Positions 9,107 through 18,613 of a stretch of 64,000 nt of DNA are shown in pieces. The stretch covers positions 1 to 64,000 of the forward strand of contig NZ_CAJHBT010000012.1 in NCBI RefSeq assembly GCF_904846675.1, read 5' to 3'. The notes under the pieces were generated by a model, which searched no databases, was not told where the DNA came from, and was given only the letters and a program-made list of their open reading frames with translations. Within the stretch, counting starts at the first letter, position 1. Each line of letters opens with the position of its first letter. Source of the stretch: Psychrobacter urativorans. GTDB taxonomy: Bacteria; Pseudomonadota; Gammaproteobacteria; Pseudomonadales; Moraxellaceae. Made by a program: the position numbers and the translations under genes.

Positions 9107-10228
9107 TTACAATGCCTTTAATGCATTAATCAACCGTTCATGCTGTGCTTTCGTACCGATAGTAATGCGTAGATACTCTTCAATACGTGGCTGATTAAAA
9201 TGACGAACGATAATACCTTGCTCACGTAGCGCATTCGCAACCATACTCGCATTGCCCTCTTTAGGACGCGCAAATATAAAGTTGGCATGCGATGGCAACA
9301 CTTGATAGCCTAATGTCGTTAAATCAGCCGTCAACGATTCCCGCAAATCAATAACTTGCTGGCAGGTTTCCTCAAAATAAGGCTTATCTAACACGCTAGC
9401 GGTTGCCCCTGCTTGTGCTAACTTATCCAGCGGATAGCTATTAAAGCTGTTTTTCATACGAGTCAATGCTTCAATCAATGACGCATTACCAAAAGCCATT
9501 CCTACTCGTAATCCAGCCAGTGAACGCGATTTTGAAAAAGTTTGAGTGACTAATAAATTATCAAACTCGTTAATAAGACTGATAGCTGAAACTGCTTTAT
9601 CCGAGCTGTCTTCAGCTGCATAAGCGAAATCAATATAAGCTTCATCAATCACAATTACTGCATCAGGATGCGCACTTGCTAGCTTACGTATATCAGCAAG
9701 TGATAATAATAAGCCTGTAGGCGCATTAGGATTAGCGATAATGATACCGCTACAAGGCTGACTATAATCATTAGCATCGACACTAAAATCATCTGCAAGG
9801 GCAATCTGTACCAAATTTATGCCAAAGGTTTGCGCATAGACCGGATAAAAACTATAGCTGATATCTGGTGCTAACAACGGCTGCTCTTTCATAAAAAAGC
9901 TAGCAAAAGCCAGCGCCAATACTTCATCTGAGCCGTTACCAACAAAGACTTGCTTGCTATCAAGACCATGTAATTGTGCTAAGGCCGCCCGTAAGTCATC
10001 AGACTCAGGCGCAGGATACAGACGCAAATCGTCCGCTTGATTGGCTAAAACCGCAGAGATAGCCTCGCCTACTTTTGCAGAGGGTGGAAATGGATTTTCA
10101 TTGGTGTTTAATTTACATAAATTATCGTGCTGAGGCTGCTCACCAGGGACATAAGGAGATAAATTCTTTGCTTTATTTGACCAGAGTCTAGTGTCTGTGT
10201 TTCTGTTATCTATCGTTGAATCACTCAT
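9107..10228 (-). CDS. hisC: Histidinol-phosphate aminotransferase
   Basis: HisC is a PLP enzyme that transaminates imidazole-acetol phosphate with glutamate to give histidinol phosphate. The 373-residue product shows the class I/II aminotransferase pattern: NTNENPFPPS near the N-terminus, ANPNAPTGLLLS, VIDEAYIDFA and the PLP-lysine region TQTFSKSRSLAGLRVG. LRITIGT near the C-terminus carries the phosphate-binding arginine. It follows hisD by 87 bp in the same direction, with no clear terminator between them, so the two are probably co-transcribed. It converges on pabB. Confidence 0.95.
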   Translation of the reverse strand: MSDSTIDNRNTDTRLWSNKAKNLSPYVPGEQPQHDNLCKLNTNENPFPPSAKVGEAISAVLANQADDLRLYPAPESDDLRAALAQLHGLDSKQVFVGNGSDEVLALAFASFFMKEQPLLAPDISYSFYPVYAQTFGINLVQIALADDFSVDANDYSQPCSGIIIANPNAPTGLLLSLADIRKLASAHPDAVIVIDEAYIDFAYAAEDSSDKAVSAISLINEFDNLLVTQTFSKSRSLAGLRVGMAFGNASLIEALTRMKNSFNSYPLDKLAQAGATASVLDKPYFEETCQQVIDLRESLTADLTTLGYQVLPSHANFIFARPKEGNASMVANALREQGIIVRHFNQPRIEEYLRITIGTKAQHERLINALKAL

Positions 10229-10315
10229 AAATTATCCTACTATCAAGCGTATATATAATTATAAAAATTATAAAATAAGTTTAGAAATATCTTCATGAAA
10301 TACCGCTAATAAACA

Positions 10316-11614
10316 CTACGATTGATAGCGATAGCGAGCTGAACGCGCATGGGCTTCTAAATCTTCACGCTGCGCGAGAATATCAGCAGTCTCAGCTAAA
10401 GGCTTACTACCGCTCTCGCTACAGTAAACAATTGACGACTTCTTTTGGAAATCATAAACGCCAAGCGGTGAAGAAAATCTTGCGGTACCTGAGGTTGGCA
10501 ATACATGATTAGGACCTGCACAGTAGTCACCGATGGCTTCAGGCGTATGACGTCCCATAAAGATAGCACCGGCATGACGAATGTCATCAAGCAAAGTATC
10601 AGGATCATCAACGGACAACTCTAAATGCTCAGGTGCAACGCGATTAATTACTTCCATGCCCTCAGCGCGGTCTTGAACTAGAATGAGCGCACCACGGTTT
10701 TTTAGAGAATCACGGGCGATATCAGCTTTTGGTAAATCTGCTAATGCTTTTTCAATCTCTACAGCCACTTCTGCAAGCTGTTCGGCACTGGTAGTCACAA
10801 AAATTGCTTGAGCGATACGGTCATGCTCAGCTTGCGATAATAAGTCCATCGCTAGCCAATCAGCGCGATCATCAGCTTGCCCTTCAGCATACACCAATAC
10901 TTCAGACGGGCCAGCAATCATATCAATGCCCACTTGGCCAAATACGGCACGTTTAGCTGCGGCAACGTATTTATTACCGGGGCCAGTAATCTTATCTACA
11001 GAGGGAATAGTTTCAGTACCATAAGCCAATGCTGCGACTGCTTGTGCACCGCCAATAGTAAAAACCCGATCAACTTTCGCCAAATGTGCCGCTGCTAAAA
11101 CTAACGGATTGAGAATACCTTTTGGGGCAGGCACGACCATGATGATCTCTTTAACGCCCGCTACTTTTGCAGGGATAGCATTCATCAATACTGATGATGG
11201 ATAAGACGCTAAACCGCCCGGTACATAGATCCCTACCCGATCAAGTGGCGTGACCTTTTGACCCAAACGGTTGCCAAGCTCATCTTTATATTCCCAAGTT
11301 TCTTGTACTTGGCGTTCATGAAAGGTCTGTACCCGTGTTGCCGCTGTAGTTAACGCTTCTTTAACCTTAGTATCAAGGTTAGTAAAGGCCTTTGCCAAAG
11401 CTTCTTGGGATAATTCTAGCTCGTGCATTGAGGTTGCTGGATGCTGATCAAACTGCTGGGTTAACGCCAATACTACGCTGTCGCCATCATGGCGTACCTG
11501 CGCAATAATATCATCGACCGTTTTTAACAAATCGGCATCATTCACCGTCTCAAAAGCAAGCAAAGTAGTTAACTGCTGCTCAAAATCGGCATCTTGGGTA
11601 CTTAACTGGCGCAT
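10316..11614 (-). CDS. hisD: Histidinol dehydrogenase
   Basis: HisD is a zinc enzyme that oxidises L-histidinol to L-histidine in two NAD-dependent steps, the end of the pathway. The 432 residues match the family length. Visible motifs are GLASYPSSVLMNAIPAKVAGV, the signature DMIAGPSEVLV, LLSQAEHD, the zinc and base region VAPEHLEL, and NHVLPTSGTARF. It lies between hisG and hisC on the minus strand. A strong hairpin at 11767-11813 separates it from hisG, so hisD probably has its own promoter in 11615-11766, or readthrough is partial. Confidence 0.96.
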   Translation of the reverse strand: MRQLSTQDADFEQQLTTLLAFETVNDADLLKTVDDIIAQVRHDGDSVVLALTQQFDQHPATSMHELELSQEALAKAFTNLDTKVKEALTTAATRVQTFHERQVQETWEYKDELGNRLGQKVTPLDRVGIYVPGGLASYPSSVLMNAIPAKVAGVKEIIMVVPAPKGILNPLVLAAAHLAKVDRVFTIGGAQAVAALAYGTETIPSVDKITGPGNKYVAAAKRAVFGQVGIDMIAGPSEVLVYAEGQADDRADWLAMDLLSQAEHDRIAQAIFVTTSAEQLAEVAVEIEKALADLPKADIARDSLKNRGALILVQDRAEGMEVINRVAPEHLELSVDDPDTLLDDIRHAGAIFMGRHTPEAIGDYCAGPNHVLPTSGTARFSSPLGVYDFQKKSSIVYCSESGSKPLAETADILAQREDLEAHARSARYRYQS

Positions 11615-11766
11615 AACCTATTCCTATGTTTAAGCTAAAAATACGAATCCAAAAATAAAGGATCTATATGTCTGTATGCTTTACGGCAACTAAAATTATT
11701 AAGCTACTTATCACTATTATTCTATTATTATAAGGGGCTTTTATTTGCAGGCATGCAGACGCAATA

Positions 11767-11813
11767 AAACCAGTTTAGCATGCTATATCTATCTGGTAGC
11801 GCTAAACTGGTTT
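11767..11813 (-). terminator. Terminator-like hairpin between hisG and hisD
   Basis: Perfect 13-bp arms AAACCAGTTTAGC and GCTAAACTGGTTT flank a 21-base loop, and GCTA/TAGC can pair further inside. Read on the minus strand, the stem is followed by TTTTATT. It lies about 95 bp after the hisG stop and should end or reduce hisG transcription before hisD. Confidence 0.7.
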
Positions 11814-11907
11814 AATAATGCTAATGGCAATCCTTTGTATTATTAGCAGTTATCTGTCAACAATAATAAAGACACTTATATTTAGAAAGCTGGGCTAAAT
11901 AGCAGTG

Positions 11908-12633
11908 CTATGACGCTGCCGCAATGCTGTCTTTAAAGCTTTCAAGAATAGGCTTAAGTAGCGCAAACTTACGCTTATAGCTGACTTGGTTGACAATCAA
12001 ACGTGAAGACACATCACAGATATGATCACGCGGCTCTAAACCATTAGCAATCAGAGTATTACCAGTGTCTACCACATCGACAATTAAGTCACCTAGACCA
12101 ACTAGCGGTGCTAGTTCCATCGAACCATATAACTTAATAACGTCAACTTGCTGACCTTGGCTGGCAAAATAAGCACGGGCGACATTGACATACTTAGTCG
12201 CGATACGTAGACGACGATTAGGCAGCGGCGCACCTTTTACACCAGCAGTCATCAGCTTGCACTGAGCAATCTGCAAGTCTAATAGCTCATAAACATGATT
12301 GGCACCATGTTCAAGTAGCACGTCTTTACCAGCGACACCAAAATCCGCAGCACCGTGTTCTACATAAGTTGGCACGTCACTGGCACGCAAAATCAAGACG
12401 CGGACATTGGGATTGGTCGTTGGAAAAATCAATTTACGTGAAGCGGCAGGATCTTCTAACAACTCCACCCCAGCGGCCTGCAACAACGGCATGGTTTCTT
12501 CTAGAATACGGCCTTTAGATAACGCTAACGTTAAGCCATTGAACTCATTGTCCACTTCATTTAATAAGCTGTTTGTGGGTAAGTGTTCAGTTTGCTCAGT
12601 CTTAGTTTTTTCAGTCTCAGTTTGTTCAGTCAT
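11908..12633 (-). CDS. hisG: ATP phosphoribosyltransferase, short (HisZ-dependent type) catalytic subunit
   Basis: HisG joins ATP and PRPP in the first committed step of histidine synthesis. The core begins at about residue 33 ([19 protein letters not shown]) and runs to the end. It contains [12 protein letters not shown], the PRPP-binding region [16 protein letters not shown], and a C-terminus without the regulatory ACT-like domain. Short HisG proteins usually work with HisZ, which is not in this window. The first about 30 residues ([16 protein letters not shown]) are low-complexity and not family-like. The ATG at 12633 has no strong Shine-Dalgarno, so a later start is possible. Confidence 0.93.
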   Translation of the reverse strand: MTEQTETEKTKTEQTEHLPTNSLLNEVDNEFNGLTLALSKGRILEETMPLLQAAGVELLEDPAASRKLIFPTTNPNVRVLILRASDVPTYVEHGAADFGVAGKDVLLEHGANHVYELLDLQIAQCKLMTAGVKGAPLPNRRLRIATKYVNVARAYFASQGQQVDVIKLYGSMELAPLVGLGDLIVDVVDTGNTLIANGLEPRDHICDVSSRLIVNQVSYKRKFALLKPILESFKDSIAAAS

Positions 12634-12693
12634 AGGAGCTAGGTGTCCGTGTGCGGTTAGTGTCCCTTGGCGGTCAGGATTTTATAGGGTTAT

Positions 12694-12738
12694 AATTTTA
12701 ATAAAAGGGCAACAATCCATTACCCTTTTACTAAAATT
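12694..12738 (-). terminator. Long hairpin between murA and hisG
   Basis: Arms of 16 bp (12694-12709 and 12723-12738) pair with one mismatch around 13 bases. The GGG/CCC core is flanked by A/T-rich sequence. It lies between the murA stop and the hisG start, so it probably ends murA transcripts. On the minus strand, TTTTATTAAAATTA lies within and after the second arm. Confidence 0.6.
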
Positions 12739-12775
12739 AAGCATTACTAGTTATGAGATTTAAATACTGAAAATA

Positions 12776-14044
12776 TCAGTCATTAGAGTTAATACGTTCG
12801 ATATTAACACCTAGTGCGCGCAATTTGTTTTCAACGTCTTCATAACCGCGATCAATATGATAAATGCGATCAATTAAGCTTTCGCCTTCAGCAGCAGCAG
12901 CAGCCATAACCAATGACATAGAAGCACGTAAATCAGTTGCCATCACGGGCGCTGCGGTAAAGCATTCAACGCCTCGAACGACAGCAGTATGACCGTCAAT
13001 TTTAATAGAAGCCCCTAAACGGTTAAGCTCAGGCACGTGCATAAAGCGGTTTTCAAAGATATTTTCGATAAAAGTACTCGTGCCATCAGCAAGACAAGAA
13101 ATAGCCATCAGCTGTGCTTGCATGTCCGTCGGGAATCCTGGATGCGGTTGGGTACGAATATCGACTGGATTTGGACGTTCAGTCATTTGCGCGCGAATCC
13201 AATCTTCACCAGTCGTAATCATAGCACCCATCGCTTCAAACTTCTCGAGCACTGGAATTAATAATAAGGCAGACGTATTCTTAGCCAGTACATCACCGCG
13301 AGTCATCAACGCCCCTGCCAAATAAGAACCGGTTTCGATGCGATCAGGCACTACTGAATACTCACAACCATACAGACGCTCAACGCCTTCAATAATCATA
13401 GTTGCCGTGCCAATACCACTTATTTTAGCGCCCATTGCTACTAGCATATCGGCCAAATCAACCACTTCTGGTTCAAGCGCACAGTTGCCCAAAACAGTCG
13501 TGCCTTTGGCTAATGCTGCCGCCATAATGACGTTTTCAGTACCACCAACCGTAACCATATCAAAGGAGAAATTACAGCCAATAAGTTTGCCGCCTTTAGG
13601 AGCATGTGCTTTTACATAGCCATTTTCTACGCTAATTTCAGCACCCATCGCCTCAAAGGCTTTAAGGTGTTGATCAACCGGACGTGAGCCAATCGCGCAG
13701 CCACCAGGAAGCGACACTTCTGCTTCACCAAAACGTGCCAGCAATGGGCCAAGTACCAAAATTGAGGCACGCATGGTCTTAACTAAATCATATGGCGCAT
13801 AAAAATTATCAATATTCTTGGTATCGCAAGTGACGGTATCGTCCTGCTTTTGGATACGAATACCCATACCACCAATCAGCTTAATCAACGTTGTCACGTC
13901 TTGCAATGAAGGCACGTTATGTAACGTCGTTGGGGTCTCGGCCAAAATCATGGCCGCAAGTAAAGGCAAAGCGGCATTTTTAGCGCCTGAGATAGTAACT
14001 TCCCCTGCAATACGACTGCTACCGGTGATTAAAAACTGATCCAT
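12776..14044 (-). CDS. murA: UDP-N-acetylglucosamine 1-carboxyvinyltransferase
   Basis: MurA transfers enolpyruvate from PEP to UDP-GlcNAc, the first committed cytoplasmic step of peptidoglycan synthesis and the fosfomycin target. The 422 residues match the family. Cys116 in [17 protein letters not shown] is the usual fosfomycin-binding cysteine, so the fosfomycin-resistant Asp variant is absent. [15 protein letters not shown] near the start and [17 protein letters not shown] in the middle are typical. It lies 105 bp downstream of ibaG in the same direction, an arrangement known in other gammaproteobacteria. Confidence 0.97.
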   Translation of the reverse strand: MDQFLITGSSRIAGEVTISGAKNAALPLLAAMILAETPTTLHNVPSLQDVTTLIKLIGGMGIRIQKQDDTVTCDTKNIDNFYAPYDLVKTMRASILVLGPLLARFGEAEVSLPGGCAIGSRPVDQHLKAFEAMGAEISVENGYVKAHAPKGGKLIGCNFSFDMVTVGGTENVIMAAALAKGTTVLGNCALEPEVVDLADMLVAMGAKISGIGTATMIIEGVERLYGCEYSVVPDRIETGSYLAGALMTRGDVLAKNTSALLLIPVLEKFEAMGAMITTGEDWIRAQMTERPNPVDIRTQPHPGFPTDMQAQLMAISCLADGTSTFIENIFENRFMHVPELNRLGASIKIDGHTAVVRGVECFTAAPVMATDLRASMSLVMAAAAAEGESLIDRIYHIDRGYEDVENKLRALGVNIERINSND

Positions 14045-14149
14045 ATATGTGACAACCTAACTGTGAATGTGGGAAAAATGAAGGATTAAAGAGATAGAAA
14101 ATGAGCAACTTAAGCGTTAGTCACCTAAAGCTAACGGTATAAAAAACAG

Positions 14150-14401
14150 TTAGCCTTGTGACTGAACATCCCACTCAGCAGGGGTTAAAGCCTGAATATT
14201 AAGCGCATGAATATCGCCACTAGCAATTTTATCATTAACCAAGGCATAAATAGCTTGTTGACGCTGTACGGAACGTTTGCCCTCAAAGCTGGCATCGACT
14301 ACGCGTACATCAAACTTATTGCCTTGATTAGCGGCTTGGATAAAAGCGTCTGGGAAGTGCTGCTGTAAAAATGCGATCAAATCGTCGGCGTTCATGCTCA
14401 T
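14150..14401 (-). CDS. ibaG: BolA-family protein, IbaG-like
   Basis: Small BolA-like proteins bind monothiol glutaredoxins and take part in iron-sulfur trafficking and stress response. The 83-residue product shows the family's class II KH-like fold pattern: DDLIAFLQQHFPDA, then FDVRVVDASFEGKRSVQRQQAIYALV, and a C-terminal region DIHALNIQALTPAEW with the conserved His. Its position directly upstream of murA matches ibaG/yrbA. Two start ATGs (MSM) are 6 bases apart, and the choice is unresolved. Confidence 0.88.
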   Translation of the reverse strand: MSMNADDLIAFLQQHFPDAFIQAANQGNKFDVRVVDASFEGKRSVQRQQAIYALVNDKIASGDIHALNIQALTPAEWDVQSQG

Positions 14402-14564
14402 AGAATATCCTGTATTATCTTTAAAATAGCGTTTAGGTTCAATAGGAAGTCATTATAACAAGAGTTTGATTATCTTACAGTACTGTCTGCTGATATACGC
14501 TCGAACTTTGGGCAGTTAAAATGGCTAACAATGACTGATAGTGATTACTAATGCTTTCAATGTA

Positions 14565-15611
14565 TTAATTAAGCTCTTTATCTAAATACCGTAATACTTG
14601 CGCGCGCACATCATTTAGCCAACGTAGAGGTGGTGCCATGGCACCAATACTGGTGGCGTGACTGGCGCCCTTAATCACGCCGTTTTCCACGGTTGCACCA
14701 TACTTTCTTAATGCTTTAGTCATATTAATGGTATTTTGATCATAAACGGTTTTATCATTTTCAGCGGTCAACAGTAGATAAGGCGGCTGTGTGCCTTTGA
14801 TATGTCTATCTGGCATGACCTCATCAGGGGTAACATCATTAGCAAAAGCACTAGAGCTACCATATTTACGAAAATCATAGCTATAAGGACCTGCAATGCC
14901 AATGACGGCGCTGATATCTTTTGGACTGATACCATAGGGAGCTAGAAAATCTGAATTAGACACTGCTGCCATCATATTAAAGGCGCCAGCTGAATGCCCA
15001 ACCACGGCCAAACGCTGGGGATCGGCATGGAAATTTGCGGCATTATCATGGCTCCATGCAATAGCCTTGGCGGTATCTTCAACGTAATCCGGATAAACGT
15101 GCTCGGGCGCTTTGCGATAGTTAATCACAGCTGTAATGTAGCCTGCTTGCGCCAGACTCTGCCCAACAAAGGCATAGTCCTCTTTACTGCCACTCTCCCA
15201 TGAACCACCGTGGACGAACACCACCATCGGATAGCTTTCGCTGATACTTTCCTGTGCCTGCGTCTGCATCGCTTGCGCTAAAGGCTTAGGATAATACATG
15301 TCCAAATCTTGCAGGGGCGCGTCGCCATATAAGATGTTTTTCGTGACCCCAACGCCGCCACTTGAAGTAAACGTATTAACTAGGCTCAATGCAGATAAAG
15401 CCTGAGCCTGTTGCGCGGCTAGGGCAATACCGCCTATAGCTATTACTGCAGTCACGCCTGCGCCTGCCAGCTTAAGTCCACGCGGTTTAGGTGTTTGGGG
15501 CTTGTTACCCTGTAACTCCTGCGCTTGTAACTTAGCCGTCTGTGAATTTGTGACAGTGGTCCCATTAGCTGGCTTGTCCGTAAGATGACAGTCCTTTTTT
15601 GTATTCTTCAT
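14565..15611 (-). CDS. Alpha/beta hydrolase (esterase-like), membrane-anchored or exported
   Basis: The product resembles hormone-sensitive-lipase-type esterases. It shows the oxyanion-hole motif VHGGSWESGSKEDY, the nucleophile elbow VVGHSAGAFN, a late Asp in LLTAENDKTVY and a His in GASHATSIG, a full Ser-Asp-His set. An N-terminal basic and polar stretch of about 40 residues precedes a hydrophobic segment GLKLAGAGVTAVIAIGGIAL, so it is probably anchored or exported. The open frame extends to a TTG at 15635, but the ATG at 15611 has AGGGA at good spacing and is preferred (348 residues). The substrate is unknown. Confidence 0.8.
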   Translation of the reverse strand: MKNTKKDCHLTDKPANGTTVTNSQTAKLQAQELQGNKPQTPKPRGLKLAGAGVTAVIAIGGIALAAQQAQALSALSLVNTFTSSGGVGVTKNILYGDAPLQDLDMYYPKPLAQAMQTQAQESISESYPMVVFVHGGSWESGSKEDYAFVGQSLAQAGYITAVINYRKAPEHVYPDYVEDTAKAIAWSHDNAANFHADPQRLAVVGHSAGAFNMMAAVSNSDFLAPYGISPKDISAVIGIAGPYSYDFRKYGSSSAFANDVTPDEVMPDRHIKGTQPPYLLLTAENDKTVYDQNTINMTKALRKYGATVENGVIKGASHATSIGAMAPPLRWLNDVRAQVLRYLDKELN

Positions 15612-15903
15612 ATCCGTATCCCTATCAGGTTTCAATTAACTGGGTAGCAACCATCACCCTAGTATTGTTGGTATCAATAATGAGCGCCGTACTGACCGCT
15701 AGATTATTCAACTTAGTTTCTTTTTATACCCTTGTTATCTTACCGACTTCTTTAAAATTTACCGTCTTTTTACTGTTATGACTCTTAAGGTTCTTGTGAA
15801 TAGTGCTTATACCAAGATAAATAGTACGCAATAGGAAAATAGTACTTGTCTCTTTTTACATGAGTTAGTGAGGTGAGTTATCTATATGAGTTATTTAACT
15901 TAT

Positions 15904-16695
15904 TTATTGATTGTCATACAAGTCAATATAAGGGCTAGATGTCTCTTGCGCTGCTGGGTTATTATTGTCTAACACGACAATTGGTGCGGCATCTCTAACC
16001 ATCGGCTTAGCAACGGTTGCAGAGGATTTTATGTTACTTTCAAACATAATATCATCCTCATTAATCGGTGCTCCTCTATCATCTAATAAGGTCGTCAACA
16101 AAACCAACTCAGTGATACCTACCGTTTTATTAGCAATATCAATCAGCAAGCTTTGCTGAGTCGGCGTCATCCGTCCCATCACATAGACCACGCCGTTATT
16201 GGTTACCGTTTTAATTTGTGACGCTCTTATACCATTGTTAGCGGTCACTCTTCCCAGTAGCTTCGAGGTAATATAACCATCATGGACGGTTGAGCTATAC
16301 CCTTTGGCAACGCTGATATTCATCTCGTTATAGACGCTGTGAACGTCGGGCATGGAGCGCACTACTTCCTCAATTTGCTTTTTAAGTGCTTCCGATGGCA
16401 CTTCACCGGTCAGCAATACTTCGCTATAAAAGCTGTTGATACTAATGCGACTGTTTTGTTGCAGATTTTCTTGTAGGCCATAAATATTGACCTTGACGGT
16501 GTGCTCAATACTACGATCAAGCAGGCGCTGTGGAATGGTGCGTTCGGTCACGGGTACGCCATAAGTCCCTTCGGTGCTATTGGTTAGATAATTGGTGGTA
16601 CAGCCGGTATTCGCAATGCTGGCCATGACGATTGCGCCAATTAGAGCACGGCGCGGCGTGGTAAAGATAGTGGTGAGCGAATGCATCCTTGTCAT
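15904..16695 (-). CDS. dolP: BON-domain lipoprotein, DolP/YraP-like
   Basis: The N-terminus has a signal peptide and a lipobox (SIANTGC, lipidated Cys about residue 32), followed by two BON domains: about residues 60-130 (VKVNIYGLQENLQQNSRISI to VYNEMNISV) and 138-205 (YITSKLLGRVTANNGIRASQIK to TELVLLTTLLDD). DolP in E. coli is an outer-membrane lipoprotein that binds anionic phospholipid and supports envelope integrity. The neighbourhood with yraN and divergent rsmI is the usual dolP neighbourhood. The last about 50 residues are a low-complexity extension with no assigned role. The start has GAGGTAA upstream. Confidence 0.82.
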   Translation of the reverse strand: MTRMHSLTTIFTTPRRALIGAIVMASIANTGCTTNYLTNSTEGTYGVPVTERTIPQRLLDRSIEHTVKVNIYGLQENLQQNSRISINSFYSEVLLTGEVPSEALKKQIEEVVRSMPDVHSVYNEMNISVAKGYSSTVHDGYITSKLLGRVTANNGIRASQIKTVTNNGVVYVMGRMTPTQQSLLIDIANKTVGITELVLLTTLLDDRGAPINEDDIMFESNIKSSATVAKPMVRDAAPIVVLDNNNPAAQETSSPYIDLYDNQ

Positions 16696-16853
16696 TATTT
16701 ACCTCATAAGACATTATTAAATAGGTGACGTCGATTATTACGGTTACTTTAATTGAAGTTACTTTACTTACATTTTATCTTTGACGGTTAGGTATTTGGT
16801 AACGGCATATTGTTAAAACCCTTCAGTTACCTTTTGAATGGAATTTTTAATCA

Positions 16854-17363
16854 TTACCACGCTGCGGCCATAAATGCACCCATAAACCATTCAGGCTGGT
16901 AATCAGTTTTTAAATGGTTCACTTGCTCAATATCATAAGCAATCACATCAAACCGGCAATCATAGCTGGCATATTTAGGAGTCTGCTGTAAAAAGTATTT
17001 AGCCGTTTTGATAACTTTACGCTGTTTTGACTTCGTGACACTAAGGGCGGCATCACCAAAACCTGAACGTAGCCGCTGACGTACTTCAATAAATACTAAG
17101 GTCGACCATGCCTGCCCGGCCTCTAGCATGACCAAATCCAGTTCACCGACTTTAGGCTGCTGCCAGTTTTTTGCAATCAGCGTCAGCCCCTTATATTGCA
17201 AAAACACCAATGCTTGTTGCTCAAAATAACTGCCCTGCCGCTGCTTAGGAGAGTTCAGTGCCAGCGGACGATGATGGTTGCTTTTATTAGTATTGTTATC
17301 AGTATTAATATTGGCAAGATTATTAGCAGTTTCATTAACACTGTCATCAGTATTATTAGTCAT
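16854..17363 (-). CDS. yraN: YraN/UPF0102 family nuclease-like protein
   Basis: UPF0102 proteins have a restriction-endonuclease-like fold; their cellular role is not settled. The core starts around residue 40: GSYFEQQALVFLQYKGLTLIAKNWQ, then GELDLVMLEAGQ, TLVFIEVRQR and DVIAYD, which contain the family's acidic and glutamine/lysine positions. The first about 38 residues are an Asn-rich low-complexity leader (NNTDDSVNETANNLAN) that most family members lack. AAGGA precedes the ATG. It is divergent from rsmI, a conserved neighbour. Confidence 0.88.
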   Translation of the reverse strand: MTNNTDDSVNETANNLANINTDNNTNKSNHHRPLALNSPKQRQGSYFEQQALVFLQYKGLTLIAKNWQQPKVGELDLVMLEAGQAWSTLVFIEVRQRLRSGFGDAALSVTKSKQRKVIKTAKYFLQQTPKYASYDCRFDVIAYDIEQVNHLKTDYQPEWFMGAFMAAAW

Positions 17364-17576
17364 AACATGGGTTTCCTTTATTTAAGATGAACAACCATGA
17401 TGACCGTTAAGCACGCTATTATTGTCAATAAAAATGATAGGCCACGCAACAGGCAGGCAATTCAGATTTATCATAGCACAACATGCTAAACTAATGACTT
17501 TTGCGCGTTTAGTGCTTTGGTAATAAGCGCATTTGCCAAGCGCTTTTACAATGGTCACAACACCTAAGAGGTTTTC

Positions 17577-18554
17577 ATGTCTACCCCCACTACAATGCCG
17601 GCTTGTCTCTATATCGTTGCCACTCCCATTGGGAATTTAAGCGATATGACGCCGCGCGCGATTGATACGTTAAAGCAGGTTGCTATCATCGCTTGTGAAG
17701 ACACACGTACCTCCGGTAGGCTATTGTCTCATTTTGGCATTGATACCAAGATTGATATTAAGGGCGCTAAAGATAATAATGATGATAAGGCGGTTAGTAA
17801 AACTGACAATGATAAAAACAACAGTAATAATACTGATGGCAGTAACACTGAAAGCAAAAAAGGCCATAATAAACTGTGGGCTTATCATGAACATAATAGC
17901 GCGGTTCAAACGCCCAAAATTATCGAAATGATTCAGCAAGGTCATTCGGTCGCTTTAATTAGTGATGCCGGAACACCACTAGTCAGTGACCCTGGTTATC
18001 AATTGGTACAAGCTGCGCATGCCGCAGGCGTAATGGTCTCGCCTATCGCTGGGGTATCAGCTGCTATTGCAGCGCTATCAGTGGCAGGGTTGCCATCCGA
18101 CCGTTTTAGCTTTATTGGTTTCTTACCCGCTAAGACTCATGGTCGCCAAAAACAATTGACCGCTTTAAAATCCCGTACCGAGACGCTGATACTCTATGAA
18201 GCCCCGCATCGTATTATTAGTAGTCTGGAAGATATGGCAGAAGTCTTTGGTACGGAGCGCGAGGTAACTTTTTGCCGAGAATTGACTAAGACTTTTGAGA
18301 CCGTTTATAAATCTACCCTTGCCGAATTGATTGAGTTCGTTAAAGCGGATGACAATCAGCAACGCGGTGAGATGGTAGTGATTGTCGCTGGTGATAATGT
18401 CGCCCAAGATGATGATGACATTAGTGTCCACGATGAATTATTGCAGCGTTTGTTAGTAGATTTATCCGTTAAAAAAGCGGCGGCTTTGGCCTCTGATATC
18501 ACGGGTGTCAAAAAGAACGCTTTATACCAGCGCTTGCTTGAATTGCAGGTTTAG
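17577..18554 (+). CDS. rsmI: 16S rRNA (cytidine(1402)-2'-O)-methyltransferase
   Basis: RsmI adds the 2'-O-methyl group to C1402 in the P site of 16S rRNA using SAM. Family motifs are clear: LYIVATPIGNLSDMTPRAI, ACEDTRTSGRLLSHF, LISDAGTPLVSDPGYQLV, GVSAAIAALSVAGLPSDRF and FCRELTKTFE. An insertion of about 35 residues, rich in N, D, K and S, lies after residue 60, where other RsmI proteins have a short loop before WAYHEHN. It is in frame and the protein looks complete at 325 residues. It is followed 59 bp later by the adenosine kinase-like gene. Confidence 0.95.
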   Translation: MSTPTTMPACLYIVATPIGNLSDMTPRAIDTLKQVAIIACEDTRTSGRLLSHFGIDTKIDIKGAKDNNDDKAVSKTDNDKNNSNNTDGSNTESKKGHNKLWAYHEHNSAVQTPKIIEMIQQGHSVALISDAGTPLVSDPGYQLVQAAHAAGVMVSPIAGVSAAIAALSVAGLPSDRFSFIGFLPAKTHGRQKQLTALKSRTETLILYEAPHRIISSLEDMAEVFGTEREVTFCRELTKTFETVYKSTLAELIEFVKADDNQQRGEMVVIVAGDNVAQDDDDISVHDELLQRLLVDLSVKKAAALASDITGVKKNALYQRLLELQV

Positions 18555-18613
18555 GTCGCTGACACTTTTATTTTGTTGTTAATTTTTTAATATTAAATTA
18601 GGAGAAATAGATA

